Of a DNA stretch of 64,000 bases, positions 1 to 7,756 are shown piece after piece. Source of the stretch: an uncultured Lachnospiraceae bacterium (GTDB lineage Bacteria > Bacillota > Clostridia > Lachnospirales > Lachnospiraceae); NCBI GenBank assembly GCA_910588535.1, contig CAJUOO010000007.1:1-64000 (forward strand), given 5' to 3'. Each line of letters begins with the position of its first letter. Position 1 is the stretch's first letter. Both the position numbers and the translations under genes were made by a program. Under the pieces are notes generated by a model, which saw nothing but the letters and a program-made list of their open reading frames with translations, made no database searches and was not told where the DNA came from.

Positions 1-1
1 A

Positions 2-292
2 CTTAATAGTATAGATTGTTCAACTTTTCTTGTCCACACTTATATACTAACACCAAATTCAGAGAGTAAGGATAATCGCACTGCCTATGGTTCTTATCAA
101 AATGTATTCCTAACCACGGAGGAACTGTCAGCTTTGCAAAAGGAAGCACCCCACTATCAGGAATACATTGAAAAGCTGTCCAGCGGAAAGCAATATGCCA
201 ATCATGCAGCAACCATAAGAAGCTGGGCATTACAAGACCATCCTGCTCCTGCCAAACGAACCTATGAATGTAAGGAGGACGAAAGCCTATGA
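2..292 (+). CDS. Replication initiator/replisome organizer, C-terminal part
   Basis: An open frame enters from the left edge and ends at a TGA at 290-292, so only about 96 C-terminal residues are seen. The segment YGSYQNVFLTTEEL followed by YIEKLSSGKQYANHAATIRSW matches the conserved tail of replication initiator/DnaD-like replisome organizer proteins of Firmicutes phages and integrative elements. The stop overlaps the start of the next gene (ATGA at 289-292), which indicates translational coupling with the DnaC-like loader. Family assignment is by motif recall; the DNA-binding N-terminus is not in the window. Confidence 0.65.
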   Translation, partial: LNSIDCSTFLVHTYILTPNSESKDNRTAYGSYQNVFLTTEELSALQKEAPHYQEYIEKLSSGKQYANHAATIRSWALQDHPAPAKRTYECKEDESL

Positions 293-1131
293 AACCAATA
301 GCAAATACCGTGGACGATTTATTTCAGCCAAGAGAGCTTGCAGAGGATGAATACCTGAATGAAGTTGATGGACTGATCTATTGTTCCAAATGCCATACAC
401 CTAGACAGCACCGAATTGAACTGAAGGAACGAGTATTCCTCCCTACGGTTCGCTGCCGTTGTCAGCAGAAAGAATATGACAAAGAAGAAGCAGAACGTAA
501 ACATCAGGAATTTCTCATGCAGGTGTCCCGACTTAGGGCAAACGGCTTGCAGGACAAATCTCTGCATGATTACAACTTCGCCAATGATAAAGGCTACAAT
601 CCAGAAATGCAGAAAGCCCATGATTATGTAACACATTGGGAGGAAATGAAAGCGAAGTCCTTGGGACTGCTTCTCTGGGGAGATGTTGGAACTGGTAAAT
701 CTTTTTTCGCAGGGTGCATCGCAAATGCTTTGTTAGATAAAGGTATTCCGGTTCTGATGACCAACTTTTCCAGAATCTTGAATACGCTGATTGGAATGTA
801 TTCCGATGACAGAAATCAGTTCATTGACAGCTTCAACAAATACAGTCTGCTGATTATTGATGATTTGGGCATTGAGCGTAGCTCGGAATTTGCTTTGGAG
901 CAGGTGTTCAATGTGATTGACAGCCGCTATCGAAGCAAGAAACCTCTGATTGTAACCACGAATTTGACTTTGGATGAACTGAAGCATCCGAAAGATCTGG
1001 CAAGAGCCAGAATTTATGACCGAGTATTGGAGCGTTGTGTTCCTTTGAAAATCAATAATCATAATATCAGAGAGCTGAACGCAGCCGCAAATATGCAGGA
1101 AGCACGAAAAATATTAAATTCCGGTACTTAA
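289..1131 (+). CDS. DnaC/IstB-like ATP-binding protein
   Basis: This 280-residue protein is a DnaC-type AAA+ ATPase, expected to load the replicative helicase on the circular form of the element. Walker A is GDVGTGKS (residues 131-138) and Walker B is LLIIDDLG (about 187-194). The N-terminal 60 residues carry four cysteines (C32, C35, C56, C58) that could form a zinc-binding knuckle, common in element-borne DnaC homologues. It starts inside the stop codon of the preceding replication gene. Confidence 0.9.
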   Translation: MKPIANTVDDLFQPRELAEDEYLNEVDGLIYCSKCHTPRQHRIELKERVFLPTVRCRCQQKEYDKEEAERKHQEFLMQVSRLRANGLQDKSLHDYNFANDKGYNPEMQKAHDYVTHWEEMKAKSLGLLLWGDVGTGKSFFAGCIANALLDKGIPVLMTNFSRILNTLIGMYSDDRNQFIDSFNKYSLLIIDDLGIERSSEFALEQVFNVIDSRYRSKKPLIVTTNLTLDELKHPKDLARARIYDRVLERCVPLKINNHNIRELNAAANMQEARKILNSGT

Positions 1132-1141
1132 TTTCACAGTC

Positions 1142-1215
1142 GATGGTGCTGAACAATTCGCCTGTCAGTACACAGAAAGCCTAAAGATTGCAAAGCGAAT
1201 TGTATCTGCACCATC
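1142..1215. repeat. Long imperfect inverted repeat before the DUF3847 gene
   Basis: The arm 1142-1161 (GATGGTGC, three bases, ACAATTCGC) is matched in inverse by 1195-1215 (GCGAATTGT, four bases, GCACCATC). This gives a 17-bp paired stem with one small internal loop and a 33-base apical loop. It fills the gap between the DnaC-like gene and the DUF3847 gene. It has no following T-run, so it is not an ordinary terminator. Role unknown: leader structure, protein-binding palindrome or replication signal are possible. Confidence 0.7.
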
Positions 1216-1259
1216 TACACCGGATTACAGTACCACCCCGATACCAGAAAGGAGATTTT

Positions 1260-1478
1260 ATGGCAAATAACAGACCTATGACCGAAGATGAAAAGAAATT
1301 ATTGCAGGCACAGCACAGAATGGAAGCGATTGAAGCCCGCAACCGTCAGAAAGAACGAAAAGCAAGAACCAGACGATTGATCCAGATTGGAGCTGTATTG
1401 GAAAGTGTATTTCCAGAAGTTCAGACTATGGAGCTTGATGATGTGAAGATAGAGCTGAAAAGGCGATTGAATACATAA
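1260..1478 (+). CDS. DUF3847 family small protein
   Basis: A 72-residue charged, helical protein. The ATG at 1260 is chosen because AAAGGAGATT precedes it directly; an upstream in-frame start at 1188 lies inside the inverted repeat and is unlikely. The segment RTRRLIQIGAVLESVFPEVQ matches the core of DUF3847 proteins, which sit beside oriT and relaxase genes in many Firmicutes mobilizable elements. Position directly before the oriT suggests an accessory mobilization role; that is inference. Confidence 0.7.
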   Translation: MANNRPMTEDEKKLLQAQHRMEAIEARNRQKERKARTRRLIQIGAVLESVFPEVQTMELDDVKIELKRRLNT

Positions 1479-1500
1479 GCCTTGGTAGCTTTGCTGCTAT

Positions 1501-1565
1501 CCCGAAGGGCGCACTTACTCACCACCCATAAAATGGGCGGTGGTATCTCCTTCGGGGTCGTGCGC
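1501..1565 (-). other. Origin of transfer (oriT), MOBQ type
   Basis: On the minus strand, 1517 to 1506 reads TAAGTGCGCCCT, which fits the nick-region sequence of MOBQ plasmids (TAA(A/G)TGCGCCCT, as in RSF1010 and staphylococcal relatives). Directly 5' of it on the same strand is the inverted repeat 1544-1521 (ACCACCGCCCAT / ATGGGTGGT), the usual relaxase-binding hairpin. Outer nested repeats are CCCGAAGG (1501-1508) with CCTTCGGGG (1549-1557), and GCGCAC (1509-1514 region) with GTGCGC (1560-1565). The relaxase gene follows 270 bp downstream. If nicked here, the replication genes would enter first and the relaxase last. The rest of 1479-1832 holds a small hairpin (1579-1597) and no gene. Confidence 0.82.
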
Positions 1566-1832
1566 TCTGCGAGGCTTTAAGGCTCTTTCAGAGCCTTATG
1601 TACAATGCCACACTTTTTCAAATTGCTGTCATTGTCCATGCAGTTTTCGCAAGTACAACCGCTGATGCGTTTGTCAGTTGGGTACAAATTGTACCCTACC
1701 TTGCGCTAACTGCCTGCGAAAATCTGCCACCGGCAGTTTTATCGCAGAGATAGGTGCAGCATCCACCGCACCTATTTTCTTTTTCGAAAAAAGAAACAAA
1801 AATTGTGCTGCGGCACAGGAAGGAGAAAAATA

Positions 1833-3527
1833 GTGAATTATTTCCATTTGGAGGCAAAAGTTGTAAGTCGTGGTGCAGGCCGTTCTGTGATAGCAGCTGC
1901 CGCTTATGCATCCTGCTCCCGACTCTACAACGATTACGATGGCCTGACACATGATTACACCCGAAAGCAAGGCTGTCTGTATAGCGAAGTCTTTCTGCCG
2001 CAGTATGCACCGGAAGAATGGAAAGACAGACAGGTGCTATGGGAAGCGGTAGAATCCGTAGAAAAAACAAAAGACAGCCGATTGGCAAGAGAGATTGTAG
2101 TTGCCCTGCCATCGGAGTTGTCCTTGGATGACTGGAAAGGTATGCTGGAACGTTTTATCCGAGAACAGGGAACTGCCCTTGGTATGTGCGCAGATGTGAA
2201 TATCCATGACCCGTATCCTCCGGGACATAATCCACACAGCCATATACTTTTCACCATGCGCCCCTTAGATGAACACGGCAAGTGGCAGGCAAAGACACAA
2301 AAAGAATACCTTTGCAAGCGTGGCAGCGAAGAACGAGGTTTTACCGCTGATGAGTTCAAGACTGCCAAAACACAGGGCTGGGAGAAACAATATATGTATC
2401 AGTTTGGGGCGAAAAAGGAGTATTTAACCACATCTGAAGCAGAGAAAATCAAGGACTGTGTCAGAACATCCAAGACACCTAAAAGCACCCGCTATGGGAG
2501 ACAAAACCCTCTTACAGAGCTTTGGAACAGCGAAGAACAGATATTTGCGTGGCGCAAGAGTTGGGAAATGATTATCAATGAAGAACAGGAGCGTCATGGC
2601 ATTGCTGATCGTGTGGACTGTCGCAGTCATGCTGCCAGAGGGTTGACGGAACAGCCTACGGTACACGAAGGATACCACGCAAGAAAGCTGGAATCCAGGG
2701 GAATTGTGTCTGACCGTTGCGAGCTGAACCGTCAGATCAGGGAAGATAATAAGCTCCTGCGTGAACTGAAAAAACAGGTGCAGAAGCTGATGAAAGCAGT
2801 CAAAGAAAGTATCCCTGCCCTCGCTTCTGCATTGGAAGGGCTGCGTGACCACATGGTTCTGATTCAGTACCAGTTGATTGTGAATACTTCACAGCAGGAA
2901 GCAGTCACTTCCCAGAAAGAAATTTTGTCCGGTATTCTGGCAGAATACAAGAAAGTTAAGGCAGAACTGAAAACTAAGACTGTAGAGAAAAAGGAACTGA
3001 TTGCAAAGCAGAAAAACTGCGGTATTCATTTTATCCGTGCAAGTAAGCTGGGTGAACAGATTGCTGCTCTGACCGAAGACTTGGAGGAACTGAAATTCAG
3101 AAAGTCGCAGTTACTGTCTCGCCTGAATTGTCAGGATAGCGGGATTGCATCTCAGGACAAGAAAGTGAAAGAAATGGATACTTTCCTTGGAAAACTGGAA
3201 CAGCAACACATTACCCTGTCTGAGCAGAAGGAAAAAGATAAGCAGAAGTTTCTTGAAATCCGAAATGGTATTGCTCCAGAGAACCAGGATGCGGTTATGG
3301 CAGAGCGTGAAGCGATTCGTCCAGAGGGTAAGGTCGGTCTTGTTCAGAAGCTGTATGCAGTCTATAAGGATAAATATCGCTCTGAAATATTCAACGAAGC
3401 CAACCGACAGATTGATTCTGATTTGCAGGAAAAGCTGATTCAAAAACAGAAACGTTCTATCAAAGAACAGCTAAAAGCACCCAGACAGGAAATCCCGCAG
3501 AAAAAGAAAAAGGAATACGAGAGATAA
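1833..3527 (+). CDS. MobA/MobL family relaxase
   Basis: A 564-residue MOBQ relaxase that would nick at the adjacent oriT and stay bound to the 5' end for transfer. The N-terminus (MNYFHLEAKVVSRGAGRSVI) matches MobA/MobL; Tyr25 in AAAAYAS aligns with the catalytic Tyr25 of RSF1010 MobA, and the metal-binding histidine motif HNPHSH is at 132-137. The C-terminal half (about 270-564) is lysine/glutamate-rich coiled coil. The GTG at 1833 is chosen over an earlier TTG at 1803 because GGAAGGAG lies just upstream and the conserved fold begins at once. Confidence 0.92.
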   Translation: MNYFHLEAKVVSRGAGRSVIAAAAYASCSRLYNDYDGLTHDYTRKQGCLYSEVFLPQYAPEEWKDRQVLWEAVESVEKTKDSRLAREIVVALPSELSLDDWKGMLERFIREQGTALGMCADVNIHDPYPPGHNPHSHILFTMRPLDEHGKWQAKTQKEYLCKRGSEERGFTADEFKTAKTQGWEKQYMYQFGAKKEYLTTSEAEKIKDCVRTSKTPKSTRYGRQNPLTELWNSEEQIFAWRKSWEMIINEEQERHGIADRVDCRSHAARGLTEQPTVHEGYHARKLESRGIVSDRCELNRQIREDNKLLRELKKQVQKLMKAVKESIPALASALEGLRDHMVLIQYQLIVNTSQQEAVTSQKEILSGILAEYKKVKAELKTKTVEKKELIAKQKNCGIHFIRASKLGEQIAALTEDLEELKFRKSQLLSRLNCQDSGIASQDKKVKEMDTFLGKLEQQHITLSEQKEKDKQKFLEIRNGIAPENQDAVMAEREAIRPEGKVGLVQKLYAVYKDKYRSEIFNEANRQIDSDLQEKLIQKQKRSIKEQLKAPRQEIPQKKKKEYER

Positions 3528-3612
3528 GAGATCAATTATGTTATAAGGAAATGCTTTTATTCACAATGAAAATAGTAGATACAGTAATTATCATAGCATT
3601 ACATTTGCCAGA

Positions 3613-3641
3613 TTGATTTTTTATCCTGTTTGTGCTATATT
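3613..3641 (+). promoter_or_regulatory. Sigma-A-like promoter of the AraC gene
   Basis: TTGATT (3613-3618), 17 bases, TATATT (3636-3641). It lies about 100 bp upstream of the AraC-type regulator and just before two inverted repeats. Confidence 0.55.
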
Positions 3642-3642
3642 T

Positions 3643-3708
3643 TAGTTAGTGGAGGCGAACTCGAATGGCCTCCGCTGATTTAGAATCATTAGTTAGCAGC
3701 GTCTAACT
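3643..3708 (+). promoter_or_regulatory. Operator/leader repeats before the AraC gene
   Basis: Two inverted repeats lie downstream of the promoter. The first is AGTGGAGGC (3648-3656) with GCCTCCGCT (3668-3676). The second is AGTTAGCAGCGTCTAACT (3691-3708), a six-base half-site repeated in inverse around six bases. The same AGTTAG-N6-CTAACT pattern recurs before the importer operon at 4880-4897, so it is likely a shared operator, either for the AraC protein or for an iron-responsive DtxR-type repressor (whose known boxes contain TTAG/CTAA arms). Confidence 0.6.
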
Positions 3709-3744
3709 TCGGCGCATTACCACGGATTATAGAGAGGAAGCAAT

Positions 3745-4677
3745 ATGAACGAAAGTGAAAAGAATATAATAGAATACTCTTATAGTAATGATACCGGAGA
3801 TGCGCAAGCAACCGTTTATCAGTTATTTCACGGTGTGGAAGTAGCATATACGTCCGTTCATATGGCTGACTTTGATTTTGGATTGTTTGAAAAGGGTGAA
3901 CGAAAGAACTATTTGAGCATTCACTACTGTAAAGATGGTCGAATTGAACAGGAAGTAAACAATGAGTTTTTCTATTTAATGCCGGGAGATTGTTCTATCG
4001 CTGTTCAGGACAAAGCGCAAAAATTGTTTCAGCTGCCATTGAAACATTACCATGGCATTAGCATTGGGATCGATCTTGATTTAGCTAATAATCCTCTTGT
4101 TGAATTCCTGACAAACTGCGGATGCCCTCCACTTGATGCGTTGAAGCATATCTGTGGTGAAATGTCCTATGCGGTTCTTCGCTCGTCAGAATCGGCAAAG
4201 AAGTTCTTCGAGGATTTATACGAGGCTGAATCAGAACAGCGCTTAGATTATTTGAGAGTAAAACTACCGGAGCTTTTCTTTCGAATGAAATATTCGAATC
4301 CTAACAGCCGCTATTATGACCGAAGTTTAGTTCCACGCACACAGGTTGAACTTGTAAAAGCAGTTGCGGATTACATCTCGCCGAATATCAATGAAAAAAT
4401 AACGGTAAAACAACTGACCATGAAATTTGGCATTTCGGATACCTATCTGCAAACCGCCTTTCGCAGTGTATATGGTATGCCGGTGATCAGTTTTATTCGA
4501 GCACAAAAGATGCAGAGTGCCGCTCAGATTCTGCTTCACACAGCAAAAAGTATTGATGAGATTGCAGAAGATTTTGGCTATGAAAACGAAAGCAAATTCT
4601 CGGCTGCATTCAAAAAAATTATGGGCGATACGCCAAGTATCTATCGCAAAGAGCATTCAAAGATAAAAATCATATAG
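3745..4677 (+). CDS. AraC family regulator of the iron importer
   Basis: A 310-residue protein with an N-terminal sensory region of about 200 residues that I do not recognise as a named domain, and a C-terminal AraC/XylS double helix-turn-helix (about 205-305; ISDTYLQTAFRSVYG and SIDEIAEDFGYENESKFSAAFKK). It precedes the siderophore importer in the same direction, separated by a terminator and a second promoter. AraC regulators that sense Fe-siderophore and activate uptake genes are known (YbtA, Btr), so it probably activates the importer. Effector unknown. Confidence 0.85.
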   Translation: MNESEKNIIEYSYSNDTGDAQATVYQLFHGVEVAYTSVHMADFDFGLFEKGERKNYLSIHYCKDGRIEQEVNNEFFYLMPGDCSIAVQDKAQKLFQLPLKHYHGISIGIDLDLANNPLVEFLTNCGCPPLDALKHICGEMSYAVLRSSESAKKFFEDLYEAESEQRLDYLRVKLPELFFRMKYSNPNSRYYDRSLVPRTQVELVKAVADYISPNINEKITVKQLTMKFGISDTYLQTAFRSVYGMPVISFIRAQKMQSAAQILLHTAKSIDEIAEDFGYENESKFSAAFKKIMGDTPSIYRKEHSKIKII

Positions 4678-4682
4678 TACAA

Positions 4683-4724
4683 AAACAGGAACATTTCTTT
4701 TTGGAGTGTTCCTGTTTCTTTTTT
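4683..4724 (+). terminator. Terminator after the AraC gene
   Basis: Perfect 11-bp stem AAACAGGAACA (4683-4693) / TGTTCCTGTTT (4707-4717), followed by CTTTTTT. Confidence 0.85.
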
Positions 4725-4810
4725 GGATAGGAAGAATGCGGAAATGGAATAGTATTCTGTTTTGGAGTGAAAGAACGTGTTTTTGGAGTAGAAATAAACG
4801 ATTTCAGTCA

Positions 4811-4838
4811 TTGTTCCTATGGCAAAAAAGTTTATAAT
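4811..4838 (+). promoter_or_regulatory. Promoter of the siderophore importer operon
   Basis: TTGTTC (4811-4816), 16 bases, TATAAT (4833-4838). The start point would fall at or next to the inverted repeat GTTCGC-N6-GCGAAC (4846-4863), a good position for a repressor site. Confidence 0.6.
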
Positions 4839-4845
4839 TATCACT

Positions 4846-4897
4846 GTTCGCAGAGAAGCGAACTTAATTTAAAACATATAGTTAGCTATGGCTAACT
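4846..4897 (+). promoter_or_regulatory. Two inverted repeats before the importer operon
   Basis: GTTCGC-AGAGAA-GCGAAC (4846-4863) and AGTTAGCTATGGCTAACT (4880-4897) both have arms separated by six bases. The second has the same outer arms as the repeat at 3691-3708 before the AraC gene. It covers the ATG at 4888, so a protein bound there, or the RNA hairpin it forms, would affect initiation directly. Confidence 0.6.
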
Positions 4898-5940
4898 GCA
4901 AGAAAGGAGCGTGCACAATTATCAGAAAGCATATATCAACGTTGTTCCTCGGAACCTCGCTTTTGATCATATCCATACTGTCACTGTTTGTCGGCGTGAT
5001 CGATATTGATTTGAATACGCTGCTGTCCGGTGGAGATGGCATGGAATTGAAAATATTCCTTCTTGCCAGAATACCAAGATTGTTGGCAATTCTGTGTACA
5101 GGCGTCGGAATGAGCGTTGCCGGTCTGATTATGCAGCAGCTTTGCATGAATAAGTTTGTATCCCCAAGTACCGGTGCCACGATTCAGTCGGCACAGTTTG
5201 GCATTTTGCTGTCATTGGTATTCATTCCTACTATTGGCTTGTGGGGCAGAGTGCTGTTGGCTTTCGCAATGTCTGTTTTAGGCACTTGGATTTTTGTATG
5301 GTTCGTGCAGCGTATTCAGTTTAAGAACACTGTTCTGGTTCCCCTGATCGGCATCATGTTTGGCAATGTTCTGGGTGGCATTACAAACTTCATCGCCTAT
5401 AAGTATGAAGTGACTCAGCAGCTGTCTACCTATTTTGTCGGTTCCTTTGCCCTGATCATCAAGGGTAACTACGAACTGGTCTGGCTGGCAGTACCACTGG
5501 TAGTGATCGCTTTCATTTTCGCCAATTATTTTAACATTGTTGGTATGGGAAAAGATTTCTCTCAGAACCTCGGTGTTAATTACAAACTGGTATTGTTTCT
5601 GGGTTTGACCGTTGCGGCTATGATAACCGCAAGCGTAGTCACCGTTGTAGGACAGATTTCGTACATCGGTTTGATCATCCCCAATATTGTTGCCATGTTT
5701 AAGGGCGACAAGATCAAGGGAACTCTGGTGGATACCGCATTACTTGGTGCGTTATTTGTCCTGATCTGCGACATGATTGCCCGCAGTGTGATTATGCCTT
5801 ATGAACTGCCAATCGAACTGATCGTTGGTATTATCGGCAGCGTGATGTTCATCGCAATGCTGATCTACAAGCTGAATCATGGCAAGAAAGCCATCCGCAT
5901 CCGACTTGGCAAAGCAAAGGAGGGCTCTTGCTATGACTGA
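4888..5940 (+). CDS. FecCD-type siderophore ABC permease, first subunit
   Basis: A 350-residue polytopic membrane protein of the FecCD/BtuC family, expected to pair with the next gene as the transmembrane channel for ferric siderophore. Family features include the ARIPRLLAILCTGVGMSVAGLIMQ region (residues about 57-82) and GQISYIGLIIPNIVAMF (about 254-270). The start is uncertain: the ATG at 4888 sits inside an inverted repeat without a good ribosome site, whereas AAAGGAG at 4903-4909 would serve a start near 4918 (ATT). The end overlaps the next gene by eight bases. Confidence 0.88.
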   Translation: MANCKKGACTIIRKHISTLFLGTSLLIISILSLFVGVIDIDLNTLLSGGDGMELKIFLLARIPRLLAILCTGVGMSVAGLIMQQLCMNKFVSPSTGATIQSAQFGILLSLVFIPTIGLWGRVLLAFAMSVLGTWIFVWFVQRIQFKNTVLVPLIGIMFGNVLGGITNFIAYKYEVTQQLSTYFVGSFALIIKGNYELVWLAVPLVVIAFIFANYFNIVGMGKDFSQNLGVNYKLVLFLGLTVAAMITASVVTVVGQISYIGLIIPNIVAMFKGDKIKGTLVDTALLGALFVLICDMIARSVIMPYELPIELIVGIIGSVMFIAMLIYKLNHGKKAIRIRLGKAKEGSCYD

Positions 5941-6949
5941 TACAAATAAAAACTTGCGTACAAAGCCTTACCGTACACCAGCACAGAAGGCAAATGTCCG
6001 AAACCTGATTATACTTACCTTTATCGTGATTGGAGTATGTGCAGCATACTTGCTGATCAACTCTTATCCGGAAAAACCAAAGTTATTTCAGTATGTTTTA
6101 TCATTGCGTATTCCGACATTGATTGTAATGCTGATAGCAGCCTTTGCGATAGGTAGTGCGTCCATTATTTTTCAGTCAATTATCAATAACCGAATTGTGA
6201 CTCCGTGTTTGTTGGGTATGAACTCTATGTACACGCTGGTACATACGGCTGTGGTATTTGTAGTAGGTTCCGGAAGCGTCATCGCAACTAATTCCAATCT
6301 TTCTTTTGCTATTGACCTTGTGGTAATGGCAGTTGCAGCAACCTTTGTCTATTCCTATATGTTCCAAAAGACAGGAAACAATGTGCTTTATGTTCTGCTT
6401 ATCGGTACAGTACTATCGTCCTTCTTTGGAAGCATCCAATCTACTATGATCCGTGTCATGGATCCAAATGAATATGACACGCTGCTGACAACTCTGGTTG
6501 CAGACTTTAATAATGTCAATGTAGAAGTCATTGCCTTCTCGTTGGTTCTGCTTGTTGCTTTGACGATTTTCCTGTGGAAAGACCTGATGCTTCTGGATGT
6601 CATTACTTTGGGTAAAGATCAGGCAATCAACCTTGGTGTCGATTATGATCGGACTGTTCGCAGATTACTGCTTGGTGTTGTTCTCTGTATTGCGGTTGCA
6701 ACAGCAATGGTTGGGCCTATTTCTTTCCTTGGTCTTATCATTGCAAACCTTGCAAGACAGCTTTTGAAAACTCATAAGCACAGCCACTTGAATGTTGGCT
6801 CCGCCTTGATGGGTATGCTTGCAATCATTGCCGGACAGTTGATTTCTCAGCACGTATTCAGCTATGCGGTGCCGATCAGCACTTTTATCACCATCGGCGG
6901 CGGTATTTACTTCCTCTACTTGCTGCTGTTTAAGAAAGGAGGAATTTAA
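5933..6949 (+). CDS. FecCD-type siderophore ABC permease, second subunit
   Basis: A 338-residue FecCD/BtuC family permease, the partner of the preceding subunit. ATG 5933 is chosen because AAAGGAGGG (5916-5924) precedes it; an earlier in-frame start at 5879 lies within the previous gene. Multiple hydrophobic segments and VGPISFLGLIIANLARQL (about 265-282) are typical of iron-complex permeases. Translation is coupled to the upstream gene by an ATGACTGA overlap. Confidence 0.9.
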   Translation: MTDTNKNLRTKPYRTPAQKANVRNLIILTFIVIGVCAAYLLINSYPEKPKLFQYVLSLRIPTLIVMLIAAFAIGSASIIFQSIINNRIVTPCLLGMNSMYTLVHTAVVFVVGSGSVIATNSNLSFAIDLVVMAVAATFVYSYMFQKTGNNVLYVLLIGTVLSSFFGSIQSTMIRVMDPNEYDTLLTTLVADFNNVNVEVIAFSLVLLVALTIFLWKDLMLLDVITLGKDQAINLGVDYDRTVRRLLLGVVLCIAVATAMVGPISFLGLIIANLARQLLKTHKHSHLNVGSALMGMLAIIAGQLISQHVFSYAVPISTFITIGGGIYFLYLLLFKKGGI

Positions 6950-6951
6950 CC

Positions 6952-7704
6952 GTGAATGTCGTTGACTTGATAAAAGAATACGACGGCAAAGCCGTTGTCA
7001 ACTCGGTCAGCTTTGAAATACCAAAGGGGAAGGTACTTTCTCTCATCGGACCAAACGGTGCGGGGAAATCGACTGTAATGGGGATGATTTCCCGTTTGAT
7101 TGCCAAGGACTCCGGCGTGATCAACTTCGAGGATAAAGATCTTTCCAAATGGAAGAGCAAGGAGCTTGCAAAGAAACTCTCAATTTTGACACAGCACAAC
7201 AACATTCAAATGAAGTTAACGGTGCGTGAACTGGTTGCTTTCGGACGTTTTCCCTATTCCGGTAACCGTTTGACTGTTGAAGACAATGAGATGATCGATA
7301 AAGCCATTGCCTACATGGAATTGCAGGAGTTTGAAGATCGTTTCATTGATGAACTATCCGGTGGCCAGCGCCAGCGAGCATATATTGCAATGGTTATTGC
7401 CCAAGATACAGAATATGTTCTTCTGGATGAACCAACCAACAATCTGGATATTTATCATGCGTCCAATATGATGCGCACTGTTCGTCGTCTCTGTGATGAG
7501 TTGGGCAAAACAGTCATTTTGGTTCTGCATGAAATCAATTATGCAGCTTTTTACTCCGATTATATTTGCGCTTTTGTAGATGGCAAAATCGCAAAATTTG
7601 GAACGGTCGATGAAGTAATCAACAAAGAAGTCCTGTCAGAAATCTATAAAGTGGACTTCGAAATCATCCACATAGACGGCAAACCGCTTTCCGTCTATTA
7701 CTAA
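6952..7704 (+). CDS. Siderophore ABC transporter ATPase
   Basis: A 250-residue ABC ATPase of the FepC/FhuC type. Walker A is GPNGAGKS (about 33-40), the signature LSGGQRQR (about 134-141), Walker B VLLDEPTNN (about 156-164), with the switch histidine in VLHEIN. It starts with GTG at 6952, nine bases after AAAGGAGG, and two bases after the stop of the second permease. It powers the two permeases encoded just upstream. Confidence 0.93.
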   Translation: MNVVDLIKEYDGKAVVNSVSFEIPKGKVLSLIGPNGAGKSTVMGMISRLIAKDSGVINFEDKDLSKWKSKELAKKLSILTQHNNIQMKLTVRELVAFGRFPYSGNRLTVEDNEMIDKAIAYMELQEFEDRFIDELSGGQRQRAYIAMVIAQDTEYVLLDEPTNNLDIYHASNMMRTVRRLCDELGKTVILVLHEINYAAFYSDYICAFVDGKIAKFGTVDEVINKEVLSEIYKVDFEIIHIDGKPLSVYY

Positions 7705-7756
7705 TCTTGTTAAGTATAAACTTAAAAATAAAACCAAAAGTAAAGGAGCAAAACCT

